Assembly: GCA_963839955.1 (NCBI GenBank)
Contig: CAWIXB010000001.1
Coordinates: 3,596,001 to 3,660,000, forward strand
DNA: 64,000 nt
DNA from: CAWIXB01 sp963839955
Lineage (GTDB): Bacteria; Actinomycetota; Actinomycetes; JACCUZ01
Direction of reading: 5' to 3'
In this document: piece by piece, positions 8,775-17,140 of the stretch
Position numbering within the stretch: the first letter of the stretch is position 1
Layout: each line of letters opens with the position of its first letter
The notes under the pieces: generated by a model
The model's input: only the letters and a program-made list of their open reading frames with translations
Database searches by the model: none
What the model was told of the DNA's origin: nothing
Made by a program: the position numbers and the translations under genes

Positions 8775-10133
8775 TCAGGGCGACGAAGGAGCCACAGCCG
8801 CCTCACGATCGTGAACGGCGGCGGTGACGATGTCGAAGAGCTCGTTCCGGCTCGGCCCTTCGCTGTACGGCGGCCGCCACCCGGACTCGTAGACGGCGCG
8901 GGCGAGAGGCTCGACCGGGTCGAGGCAGGAGGGCAGCTCGAACATGGACAGGTAGCCCGGGCTGGCCTGACCAATGCGTGGGTCCTGCGCCGTCGCGGAC
9001 AGGATCAGGTCTGACGGCAGCCGCTCGGAGAGGTCGATGTCGCCGCCCTGCCAACGGCGTACGAGGTCGCCGTCCATGAGTGTGTGGTCGAGCACCCACG
9101 GCAGCATGTTCGCGTCGCACCACGCGTCGAACGGCTCGCCGACCATGCCTGGGTCGGCCTCGGTGTCGAGCAGGGCCAGCAGCGCCCGGACCTGAAGGTA
9201 GGTGGTGGTCACGCCACGACCAAAGGTGGGGGTCGTGGTCGCGACCGCGTCGCCCACGCTCACGAGTCCGGGCATGGCCGGGCGCCCGTCGACGCTGCCC
9301 TGTCCGCGGTAGACGTTGCGCAGCGCTCCCCCGGGCAGCACATCGGTGACCGGCTGGGCACGGTCGGGGGCGGTCCACTCGGCCAGGCCGGGGATCGCAC
9401 GGCAAGCGGCTTCGAACGCCGCCTCGTATCGCAGGACTTTCAGGGCAGCGTCAGCGGTCGGCCGGACGAGCAGCACCGAGAAGTGGCCACGCTCGTGCAG
9501 GAAGACGATGGTCTGGTAGCCGTCGAAGTCGGCCTGCCAGGCAAGAGGATTGGCCATCGGCCCCGGCTTGGCACCGTCGTGGAGGCGGTACTGACGGTCG
9601 ACGTACGCCATGCCGCACGGGCCGCCGACGGTCGATCGTGTGCGCACGTCGTCGACTGCGCGCCCCGACCGGCCCGACGCGTCGACCACGAGGTCGGCTT
9701 CCAGCCGGGCCCCGTCGACGACGATCCCGCGGACCCGCCCTCCCGACGACAGCACGCCGTCGACATGGCCCTGCTTGACCGAGAGACCCGCCACGTCGGC
9801 TGCGCTCGCTCGCAGCGCGCGTTCGAAGGTGTCCCTCCGCGACCGGTATCCGCCGGGCACCGACCCGACGCCCGGGATCTCGAACCTGATCGGTTCGGCA
9901 CCGAGCGCCAGCCACGCGGCCATCGCCTCGGGCCACTCCTCCTGGAGGACCTCACCCACCTGCGACCGGAAGCCGTGCGCATGGTGGAACTGCATCACAC
10001 CGCGTCGCGGCCAGCGCCCGTCGCTCGGGGGCCCGGCATCGCGATCCACCGCGACGACCTGGTGACCGCGGCCGGCCAACGCACTGCCGACGAGCAGCCC
10101 GGCCGGGCCGGCTCCGATGACGGCGACGCGCAT
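8775..10133 (-). CDS. FAD-dependent oxidoreductase (p-hydroxybenzoate hydroxylase-like fold)
   Basis: A 452-residue flavoprotein. The N-terminal dinucleotide loop VIGAGPAGLLVGSALAGRG binds the ADP part of FAD, and VSVGDAVATTTPTFGRGVTT in the middle is the second FAD contact (GD motif) of the monooxygenase/geranylgeranyl reductase-like group. The frame opens at 10211, but ATG 10133 directly precedes the beta-alpha-beta motif. Its 3' end faces the response regulator stop with four bases between. Substrate unknown; FAD-binding monooxygenases of secondary metabolism or tetracycline-inactivating types are near relatives by pattern. Confidence 0.8.
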   Translation of the reverse strand: MRVAVIGAGPAGLLVGSALAGRGHQVVAVDRDAGPPSDGRWPRRGVMQFHHAHGFRSQVGEVLQEEWPEAMAAWLALGAEPIRFEIPGVGSVPGGYRSRRDTFERALRASAADVAGLSVKQGHVDGVLSSGGRVRGIVVDGARLEADLVVDASGRSGRAVDDVRTRSTVGGPCGMAYVDRQYRLHDGAKPGPMANPLAWQADFDGYQTIVFLHERGHFSVLLVRPTADAALKVLRYEAAFEAACRAIPGLAEWTAPDRAQPVTDVLPGGALRNVYRGQGSVDGRPAMPGLVSVGDAVATTTPTFGRGVTTTYLQVRALLALLDTEADPGMVGEPFDAWCDANMLPWVLDHTLMDGDLVRRWQGGDIDLSERLPSDLILSATAQDPRIGQASPGYLSMFELPSCLDPVEPLARAVYESGWRPPYSEGPSRNELFDIVTAAVHDREAAVAPSSP

Positions 10134-10183
10134 GCCGACTTCTTTACCACGGAGCGCAGGACCGTGCAGCCTAGAATCCGGGG

Positions 10184-10816
10184 ATGACCGAGATGAGCAT
10201 GAACAAGGCAATCCACGGCGCCTTCCGACGCGACCTGGACAGGTTCATCGCCGCCTTGAGCACCTTCCCGCCGGGCGACGTGACGAGGGCGCAACAGCTC
10301 GGCACGGCGTGGGCGAACTTCGACGCCCAGCTCACCGACCACCACGAGGGCGAGCACGCCATCGCGTGGCCGGCGCTGCAGTCCATAGGCGTGAGCCAGG
10401 AGCTGCTCGCCACGATGGACGCCGAGCACGAGGTCATGGCTGCGGCCCTGGCCAAGACCCGATCGGCGATAGGCGCGCTCACCCAGACGGCCGGCGCCGA
10501 GGAGGCCAAGGCAGCGCTGACCGCCGTCGCAACGTTGAAGGGCGTGACGGATGCGCACCTCGACCACGAGGAGTCCGAGATCGAGAACGTCTACCTGACC
10601 AAGCGCGAGACACCCGAGCTGAAGGCGATGGGCAAGGCGTTCGCCAAGGTCGGCCCGGCGAAGGGTGGCCGGTTCTTCGCCTGGCTCCTCGACGGTGCCT
10701 CGCCCGAGGAGCAGGCCGCGGTGACCCGCGAGGTGCCCCGTCCGGTGGTCACGATCATCACCGGGATCTTCGGACGCGGCTACCGCCGCAACGTCGCACC
10801 GGTCTGGAAGGCGTAA
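10184..10816 (+). CDS. Hemerythrin-like (HHE) domain protein
   Basis: A 210-residue soluble protein with a predicted four-helix bundle. The di-iron-type ligands are spread as expected: His near the start (AIHGAFRRD), DHHEGEHAIAWPAL, DAEHEVM, and DAHLDHEESEIENV. Proteins of this group bind a di-iron centre and respond to oxygen, NO or iron, or have no assigned role. The C-terminal 70 residues are an extension seen in many actinobacterial members. It diverges from the flavin oxidoreductase with a 50-base gap and precedes the SDR by 12 bases, so the two may be cotranscribed. Confidence 0.8.
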   Translation: MTEMSMNKAIHGAFRRDLDRFIAALSTFPPGDVTRAQQLGTAWANFDAQLTDHHEGEHAIAWPALQSIGVSQELLATMDAEHEVMAAALAKTRSAIGALTQTAGAEEAKAALTAVATLKGVTDAHLDHEESEIENVYLTKRETPELKAMGKAFAKVGPAKGGRFFAWLLDGASPEEQAAVTREVPRPVVTIITGIFGRGYRRNVAPVWKA

Positions 10817-10834
10817 ACAGACGCCGACGTGCCG

Positions 10835-11698
10835 ATGACCGACTCACGCAGCGGTCCGATGGCCGGCAGGACGGTCCTGGTCACCGGCGCCACCACAGGC
10901 ATCGGAAAGGCGACTGCGGCCGGCCTCGCTGCGATGGGGGCACGCGTCGCGATCGTCGGCCGTGACCGCGGGCGGGTCGAGGACACGGGACGCGAGATCC
11001 GCGCGGCCGGTGGCGCGCCGGTCGACGGGTTCGTCGCGGACCTGTCGGCCCAGCCGCAGGTGCGCAGGCTGGCCGCCGAGGTGATGCACACGCTGCCCCG
11101 TCTCGACGTACTGGTCAACAACGTCGGCGGCTACTGGGCCACCCGCCACGTCACCGTCGATGGGCTCGAGCGCACGTTCGCCGTCAACCACCTCGCACCG
11201 TTCCTGCTCACCACGTTGCTCACCGACTTCCTGACGGCCAGCGCCCCGGCTCGCGTGGTCACGGTCGCCTCCGGTGCGCACGCGACCGGCCGGATCGACT
11301 TCGACGACCTCCTGGGTGAGACGTCCTACTCCGGTGAGCGGGCCTACAGCCAGTCCAAGCTGGCCAACGTCCTGTTCACCTACGAGCTGGCGAGGAGACT
11401 GCGCGGCAGCGACGTCACCGCCAACGCTCTGCATCCGGGTGTGGTGCGCACTGCGTTCGGCGCCGAGGATCCGAGCGATATACAGCGATGGATCACACCG
11501 TTCTGGCGACCGTTCATGAAGTCTCCTTCGCAGGGCGCGGCGACACCCGTCCACCTCGCCGCCTCGCCTGACCTTCAACAGGTTTCCGGCAAGTACTTCG
11601 CCAACCGGAAGCTCAAGAAGTCGTCGAAGAGCAGCTACGACGCCGACGTGGCCGCCCGCCTCTGGCGGGTCAGCGCCGACCTGGTCGGCGGGCAATAG
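10835..11698 (+). CDS. Short-chain dehydrogenase/reductase
   Basis: An SDR of about 287 residues. The cofactor loop TGATTGIG lies near residue 17, followed by NNVGGYW (the NNAG equivalent), the catalytic Ser in VASGAH and the YSQSKLANVL Tyr-Lys pair. The C-terminal part (HPGVVRTAFG) is like retinol dehydrogenase / WW-domain oxidoreductase relatives. Starts at GTG 10829, ATG 10835 or ATG 10859 are possible; none has a clear ribosome site. Its stop is nine bases from the stop of convergent acetate kinase. Substrate not predictable. Confidence 0.85.
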   Translation: MTDSRSGPMAGRTVLVTGATTGIGKATAAGLAAMGARVAIVGRDRGRVEDTGREIRAAGGAPVDGFVADLSAQPQVRRLAAEVMHTLPRLDVLVNNVGGYWATRHVTVDGLERTFAVNHLAPFLLTTLLTDFLTASAPARVVTVASGAHATGRIDFDDLLGETSYSGERAYSQSKLANVLFTYELARRLRGSDVTANALHPGVVRTAFGAEDPSDIQRWITPFWRPFMKSPSQGAATPVHLAASPDLQQVSGKYFANRKLKKSSKSSYDADVAARLWRVSADLVGGQ

Positions 11699-11707
11699 CC
11701 CTGCGAC

Positions 11708-12796
11708 TCACCCAGCGGCGAGGACTGCCTCGACACCCCGGAGGATCTCGAGGTCCTCACGTGCCGAGACAACCAGTGTCCGGATGGCGGCGTTCGGGGC
11801 GCTGATGTCCGCGTCCGCGCGCGCGTCGTCGTTGCGGTCGCCAACGCCGACGCCCAGGAACGCCAGCCGTTCGGCGGCTCGCGCCCGGACGACCGGGGCG
11901 TTCTCCCCGACGCCGCCGGTGAACGCGAGCACGTCCAGCCCACCCAGGGAAGCCGTCATGGCCGCAACGCCGGCGGCGAGGTGGTGGACGTACACGTCGA
12001 CGGCAAGCGCAGCGCGTTCGTCACCTCCCGCCTCGCGTTCGAGCAACTGCGCCATGTCGCCGGTGCCACCGAGAGCGAGCAGCCCGGACTGGTGCTCGAG
12101 GGCGTCGGCAATCTGAGGTTCACTGAGCCCGGCGTGCTCCTGAAGCCACAGCACCAGCCCAGGATCGACCGACCCCGACCGCGTCGCCATGACCAGACCG
12201 TCCAACGGTGTGAAACCCATCGTTGTGTCGACCGACTTCCCGGCAGCGACCGCGCACAACGACGCGCCCGCACCCAGGTGACACACGACGACCCTCAGAT
12301 CGTCGACCGACCGGCTCACCAGCTCGGCTGCCCGGCGCGAGGCGTAGGCGTGCGAGAGGCCGTGGAACCCGAACCGGCGGACGCCCCACCGCTCACGCCA
12401 TTCGGCGGGCAGGGCATAGGTGTACGCCGCCTCCGTCAGGCTGGCGTGGAAGGCGGTGTCGAAGCACGCAACGGCCGGTACGCCAGCCAGAGCCGCGCCG
12501 ACCGCGTCGATCCCGGCGAGCGACTTCGGCTGGTGCAGTGGAGCGAGGTCGGTCAGGTCGCGCAGCGCCTTGACCACGTCGTCGTCGAGGCGCGTCGGCT
12601 CGGTGAACCGAGTGGCGCCATGGACGACGCGGTGTCCGACCGCGTCGACCCGCACACCATCGAGGAACGCCGTGAGCTCGTCGGTGTCGAAGCCGTCGGC
12701 TCCTGCGGTCAGGTCGTGGGTCTCCGCCAGCTGGCCGTCATCGAGCACCCGCAGCTTGAGGCTGCTGGACCCGGCGTTCACGACCAGCACGCGCAT
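11708..12796 (-). CDS. ackA: Acetate kinase
   Basis: A 362-residue ASKHA-fold kinase that converts acetyl phosphate and ADP to acetate and ATP. Seen are NAGSSSLKL at the N terminus, the substrate-site GFHGLSHAYASRR, the DTTMGFTPLDGLVMATRSGSVDPG segment split across the phosphate and adenosine sites, and FTGGVGEN near the end. ATG 12796 has GAGGG six bases upstream; a GTG at 12808 would overlap the phosphoketolase stop as GTGA. Directly downstream of phosphoketolase it completes the pathway from xylulose-5-P or fructose-6-P to acetate plus ATP. It is a little shorter than the usual 390-400 residues. Confidence 0.93.
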   Translation of the reverse strand: MRVLVVNAGSSSLKLRVLDDGQLAETHDLTAGADGFDTDELTAFLDGVRVDAVGHRVVHGATRFTEPTRLDDDVVKALRDLTDLAPLHQPKSLAGIDAVGAALAGVPAVACFDTAFHASLTEAAYTYALPAEWRERWGVRRFGFHGLSHAYASRRAAELVSRSVDDLRVVVCHLGAGASLCAVAAGKSVDTTMGFTPLDGLVMATRSGSVDPGLVLWLQEHAGLSEPQIADALEHQSGLLALGGTGDMAQLLEREAGGDERAALAVDVYVHHLAAGVAAMTASLGGLDVLAFTGGVGENAPVVRARAAERLAFLGVGVGDRNDDARADADISAPNAAIRTLVVSAREDLEILRGVEAVLAAG

Positions 12797-12804
12797 CGGC
12801 GCCC

Positions 12805-15207
12805 TCACGCGATGACGTCATCGTCAGCGACCTGCCACCCCTGGACGTCCACCATGTCCTCGCCGTGCTCACGCGTGAACGCGCGATGGCGCAGTCGTTG
12901 GTCGACCATCTCCTGCCGCAGCGATGCCGCGTGCGAGCCGAGGCCGGGGACACGGTCGATGACGTCGATCACGAGGTGGAACCGGTCGAGGTCGTTGAGC
13001 ATCAGCATGTCGAACGGCGTCGTGGTCGTGCCTTCCTCCTTGTAGCCCCGCGCGTGGATGTTCGCGTGGTTGGCCCGGCGGTAGGTGAGCCGGTGGATCA
13101 GCCACGGATAGCCGTGGTAGGCGAACACCACCGGCTTGTCCCTGGTGAAGATCGTGTCGAACTCGCTGTCGGACAGCCCGTGCGGATGCTCACGCTCGTC
13201 CTGCAGGCGCATCAGGTCCACCACGTTGACGACGCGCACCTTCAGCTCGGGCAGCCGCCGTTTGAGCAGGTCAGCCGCCGCGACCGTCTCCAGCGTCGGA
13301 ACGTCGCCGGCGCATGCCAGGACGACGTCGGGGTCGCCGACCAGTGGCTCCGTCCCGGCCCAGTCCCAGATGCCGAGTCCACGGGTGCAGTGCAGGATCG
13401 CGTCGTCCATCGACAGCCAGCTGGGGGTCGGCTGCTTGCCGGCGACGATGACGTTGACGTAGTTGCGGCTCCGTAGGCAGTGGTCAGCGACGGAGAGCAG
13501 ACAGTTCGTGTCCGGCGGCAGGTAGACCCGGATGATCTCGGCCTTCTTGTTGACCGCGTGGTCGATGAATCCGGGGTCCTGGTGCGAGAAGCCGTTGTGG
13601 TCCTGCCGCCAGACGTGTGAGGACAGCAGCAGGTTCAGGGAGGCGATGGGGCGGCGCCACGGGATCTCGCGCGTCACCTTCAGCCACTTCGCGTGCTGGT
13701 TGAACATCGAGTCGATGATGTGGATGAACGCCTCGTAGGAGTTGAACAGACCGTGCCGGCCGGTAAGCAGGTAGCCCTCCAGCCAGCCCTGGCAGAGGTG
13801 CTCGGACAGCACCTCCATCACGCGCCCGCTGGGCGAAAGGTGGTCGTCGGTGGGCTCGGTGTCAGCGAGCCAGACGCGCTCGGTGACGTCGAACACCGCA
13901 CCGAGCCGGTTCGACGCGGTCTCGTCGGGACCCATGACCCGGAACGTGTCGGGATTGGCGGCGATGACGTCGCGGATGAGCTCACCGAGCACCCGGGTGG
14001 GCTCGTTCTCGCTCGCGCCGGGTTCGTCGACCTTGACCGCGTAGTCGCGGAAGTCGGGCATCTGGAGGTCACGGAGCAGCAGGCCGCCGTTGGTGACGGG
14101 GTTGCCGCTCATCCGCCGGTCGCCCACCGGCGGCAGTGACCGGAGCTCCTCCACGAGACGCCCCTCGTCGTCGAAGAGCTCTTCCGGCCGGTAGCTGCGC
14201 AGCCATGCCTCGAGCTGGGCCCGGTGCCCGTCGTGCGTACGGGTCGCGGCGAGCGGCACCTGGTGGGAGCGGTAGGTCCCCTCGACCTGTTGCCCGTCGA
14301 CCTCCTTGGGCCCCGTCCAGCCCTTGGGTGTCCGCAGCACGATCATCGGCCAGAGCGGCCGCTCGGCGGCTCCCTCGCGGGCCCGTTGCTGGATCCCGGC
14401 GACGTCATCGAGCACCCGGTCGAGGGTCTGCGCCATCAGCTGGTGCATGGCAGCCGGGTCGTCACCTTCGACGAAGTACGGGCGATGGCCGTATCCCACC
14501 AGCAACGCCTCGAGCTCCTCGTGGGGGATGCGGGCCAGCACCGTCGGGTTGGCGATCTTGTAGCCGTTCAGGTGCAGGATCGGCACGACCGCTCCGTCGC
14601 GGGCCGGGTTCACGAACTTGTTGGAGTGCCAGCTGGCGGCCAGTGGCCCGGTCTCGGCCTCGCCGTCGCCGACGACGCACGCCACGACCAGGTCCGGGTT
14701 GTCGAACGCGGCCCCGTACGCGTGGACGAGCGCGTAGCCGAGCTCGCCACCTTCGTGGATGGACCCCGGCGTTTCCGGCGCCACGTGGCTCGGGATGCCG
14801 CCGGGGAACGAGAACTGTCGGAACAGCAGACGCAGGCCTTCCGCGTCCGCCGCGATGTGCGGGTAGGCCTCCGTATAGGTGCCCTCGAGGTAGGAGTTCG
14901 CGACCAACCCGGGTCCACCGTGCCCGGGACCGGTGAGGTAGATGGCGTTCAGGTCCCGCGACACGATGACGCGGTTGAGGTGCGCGTAGATGAAGTTCAG
15001 GCCCGGAGTCGTGCCCCAGTGCCCGAGCAGGCGCGGCTTGACGTGCTCCGGAGCGAGCGGCTCCCTCAGCAGCGGGTTGTCCAGCAGGTAGATCTGCCCG
15101 ACCGAGAGGTAGTTCGCCGCGCGCCAGTAGGCGTCGATGCGCTCGAGATCGTCGGGAGGCAGGACCGGCGTCATGGCGGGCTCGTCACGGGCGTGGTGAG
15201 GGGTCAT
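12805..15207 (-). CDS. xfp: Phosphoketolase (xylulose-5-phosphate/fructose-6-phosphate)
   Basis: An 800-residue thiamine-diphosphate enzyme of normal family length that splits xylulose-5-P (and often fructose-6-P) with phosphate to acetyl phosphate and a C3 or C4 sugar phosphate. The ThDP/Mg segment is [21 protein letters not shown] when read across its two halves, and [15 protein letters not shown] near residue 70 is the conserved PxxxGHGGPG region. The frame opens upstream to 15702 but ATG 15207 gives the family N terminus; a second ATG at 15174 is possible. Neither has a strong ribosome site. The acetate kinase gene follows at once, forming a bifid-shunt-like operon. Confidence 0.95.
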   Translation of the reverse strand: MTPHHARDEPAMTPVLPPDDLERIDAYWRAANYLSVGQIYLLDNPLLREPLAPEHVKPRLLGHWGTTPGLNFIYAHLNRVIVSRDLNAIYLTGPGHGGPGLVANSYLEGTYTEAYPHIAADAEGLRLLFRQFSFPGGIPSHVAPETPGSIHEGGELGYALVHAYGAAFDNPDLVVACVVGDGEAETGPLAASWHSNKFVNPARDGAVVPILHLNGYKIANPTVLARIPHEELEALLVGYGHRPYFVEGDDPAAMHQLMAQTLDRVLDDVAGIQQRAREGAAERPLWPMIVLRTPKGWTGPKEVDGQQVEGTYRSHQVPLAATRTHDGHRAQLEAWLRSYRPEELFDDEGRLVEELRSLPPVGDRRMSGNPVTNGGLLLRDLQMPDFRDYAVKVDEPGASENEPTRVLGELIRDVIAANPDTFRVMGPDETASNRLGAVFDVTERVWLADTEPTDDHLSPSGRVMEVLSEHLCQGWLEGYLLTGRHGLFNSYEAFIHIIDSMFNQHAKWLKVTREIPWRRPIASLNLLLSSHVWRQDHNGFSHQDPGFIDHAVNKKAEIIRVYLPPDTNCLLSVADHCLRSRNYVNVIVAGKQPTPSWLSMDDAILHCTRGLGIWDWAGTEPLVGDPDVVLACAGDVPTLETVAAADLLKRRLPELKVRVVNVVDLMRLQDEREHPHGLSDSEFDTIFTRDKPVVFAYHGYPWLIHRLTYRRANHANIHARGYKEEGTTTTPFDMLMLNDLDRFHLVIDVIDRVPGLGSHAASLRQEMVDQRLRHRAFTREHGEDMVDVQGWQVADDDVIA

Positions 15208-15394
15208 GGGTGAATGCCTAGCCGCGCCGCCGCGCGAGCGCCACCCGAATGGCCCCTGCGGTCCGGACGCCCCGGCGACCGAAAGTAAAGGGACAGCAAA
15301 GGGCGGGTCACGGGTTCTCCGTGTCCCCGGATCTGACAGAGAGGGCCGCCATGCGCGACCTATGGATACCTGCCGTGCGATGGGGTGGACAGTG

Positions 15395-17140
15395 ATGTCC
15401 GTCCGTGGTCCGGCCCGTATCGCTGTCGCGCTGACGGCCAGCCTCAGCTTGCTGCCCTTCTGGGCAGCCGCAGGCGCCACTGCAGGCGAGGCACAGTCAT
15501 CTGCAGATCCGGTGTCCGTGGTCGTCCGCGAGGCGAACGCGTCCACCGACACCGCAGAACATGCCGTACGCCGCCTCGGCGGCCAGGTCGTCCGCAAGCT
15601 CGCCATCATCGACGGTTTCACCGCCGAGCTGCCGAGCGACCGGGTCGACGACCTGGAGCGCGACCCCGCCGTCACCTCCGTCACCCTCAACGCCAAGGTC
15701 ACCCTCTCCGGCTTCGCTGGTTACGACCCCGTCCCCGATGACGGGTCGATGTACTCCATCGCCCAGGAGGTCACCGGGGCCGGCGAGTTCTGGAACGCCG
15801 GTTTCCGCGGCCAGGGCGTGGACGTGGCACTCATCGACTCGGGGGTTGCCCCGGTCGAAGGCCTGCTGCCCGCGACCAAGGTGATGAACGGCCCCGACCT
15901 GTCCTTCGAGTCGCAGCGTTCCGAGTTCCGGTACACCGACACGTTCGGCCACGGCACGCACATGGCCGGCATCATCGCCGGACGAGACAGCAACGTCTCG
16001 GCCACGGTTCAGAAGGGCGAGCAGAACGGCTTCGTCGGCATGGCACCCGCTGCTCGTGTCATCAGCCTCAAAGTGGCTGACTCGCACGGCAACACCGACG
16101 TGTCGCAGGTCATCGCCGCGATCGACTGGGTTGTGACCCACCACGACGACCCGGGGATGAACATCCGGGTCCTCAACCTCAGCTTCGGCACCGACGCCGT
16201 GCAGGACTACCGCACCGACCCGCTGACCTACGCCGCGGAGGTGGCGTGGCGGGCGGGCATCGTCGTTGTGGTCGCCGCAGGCAACAAGGGCGATGGTTCG
16301 GCGAAGCTGAACAACCCGGCGTACGACCCGCACGTGATCGCGGTCGGCGGCGCCAACGGGCGCAACACCTACACCGTCGCGGACGACATCATCGGGGACT
16401 TCTCGAGCTGGGGCGACACCGCGCGCCGGCCGGACCTCGTCGCTCCGGGCAAGTCAGTGGTCAGCCTCGTCTCGCCCGGCTCCCGAGCCGACGTGGAGAA
16501 CCCGCTGGCCCGCGTGGGAACGCGGCAGATCCGCGGCACCGGAACATCTCAGGCAGCGGCCGTGGTCTCGGGTGCGGCAGCGCTCATCGTGTCGCAGCGG
16601 CCGGACATCACGCCGGACCAGGTCAAGGAGCTGATGGTCTCGACAGCACAGGAGCTGCCGCTGGCGAATCCGCTGGCGCAGGGGTCCGGCATGCTCAACC
16701 TGAGGAACGCACGGACCAAGTCCACTCCCGGCCGCAGGGCATCCGACCAGAAGTTCGCGCTGGCGACGGGCACTGGATCGCTCGAGGCCAGCCGCGGCAC
16801 TGGGCACCTCGAGGACGACGGGTTCGAGCTGCGTGGCGAGAAGGACATCTTCGGCGCGTCGTTCAACTCGTCGACCTGGGCAACGCGTTCCGCCGCCGGC
16901 ACCGCATGGTCGGGCGGCAACTGGAACGCCAACCGCTGGTCCGGCGACAACTGGTCGGCCAACCGTTGGTCCTCGACCGTCTGGTCGGCGAACCGCTGGT
17001 CGGGTGCCACGTGGGCCGCCGATGTGTGGTCGGCGAACCGCTGGTCCGCCAACCGCTGGTCCGGTGGCGTCTGGCTGGCCAACCGCTGGTCCGCCAATCG
17101 CTGGTCGTCCGATGCCTGGTCCTCGGGCTACTGGGGATGA
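15395..17140 (+). CDS. Secreted S8 (subtilisin-family) serine peptidase with tryptophan-rich repeat tail
   Basis: A 581-residue subtilase. An Ala/Leu-rich signal peptide (about residues 1-35, ending near AGATAGEA) is followed by an inhibitor-like propeptide, then the catalytic domain with Asp148 (ALIDSGVAP), His186 (FGHGTHMAG) and Ser385 ([13 protein letters not shown]). The last 80 residues are a repeat of WS-x-NRWS type units, with over 20 Trp and no Cys, ending SSGYWG at the stop. The frame runs back to 15206, but ATG 15395 directly precedes the signal peptide; ATG 15380 is an alternative. The stop overlaps the next gene's ATG by four bases, so it is coupled to a c-di-GMP enzyme. The tail may be a surface anchor or carbohydrate/peptidoglycan contact; its role is unknown. 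Confidence 0.9.
   Translation: MSVRGPARIAVALTASLSLLPFWAAAGATAGEAQSSADPVSVVVREANASTDTAEHAVRRLGGQVVRKLAIIDGFTAELPSDRVDDLERDPAVTSVTLNAKVTLSGFAGYDPVPDDGSMYSIAQEVTGAGEFWNAGFRGQGVDVALIDSGVAPVEGLLPATKVMNGPDLSFESQRSEFRYTDTFGHGTHMAGIIAGRDSNVSATVQKGEQNGFVGMAPAARVISLKVADSHGNTDVSQVIAAIDWVVTHHDDPGMNIRVLNLSFGTDAVQDYRTDPLTYAAEVAWRAGIVVVVAAGNKGDGSAKLNNPAYDPHVIAVGGANGRNTYTVADDIIGDFSSWGDTARRPDLVAPGKSVVSLVSPGSRADVENPLARVGTRQIRGTGTSQAAAVVSGAAALIVSQRPDITPDQVKELMVSTAQELPLANPLAQGSGMLNLRNARTKSTPGRRASDQKFALATGTGSLEASRGTGHLEDDGFELRGEKDIFGASFNSSTWATRSAAGTAWSGGNWNANRWSGDNWSANRWSSTVWSANRWSGATWAADVWSANRWSANRWSGGVWLANRWSANRWSSDAWSSGYWG
16903..17137 (+). repeat. Tandem repeat encoding the W-rich tail of the subtilase
   Basis: About twelve imperfect units based on TGGTC(G/C)GCCAACCG, mostly spaced 18-24 bases, encode alternating W-S and N-R-W-S elements. 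The unit AACCGCTGGTC recurs at least six times. The repeat begins after the peptidase domain and runs to the stop codon. Confidence 0.8.

Noticed and set aside
15350..15394. Short frame [14 protein letters not shown] just before the subtilase as a leader peptide
   Set aside because: It has GAGAGGG upstream, but is only 14 codons, overlaps alternative starts of the subtilase, and shows no regulatory codons or attenuator hairpin.
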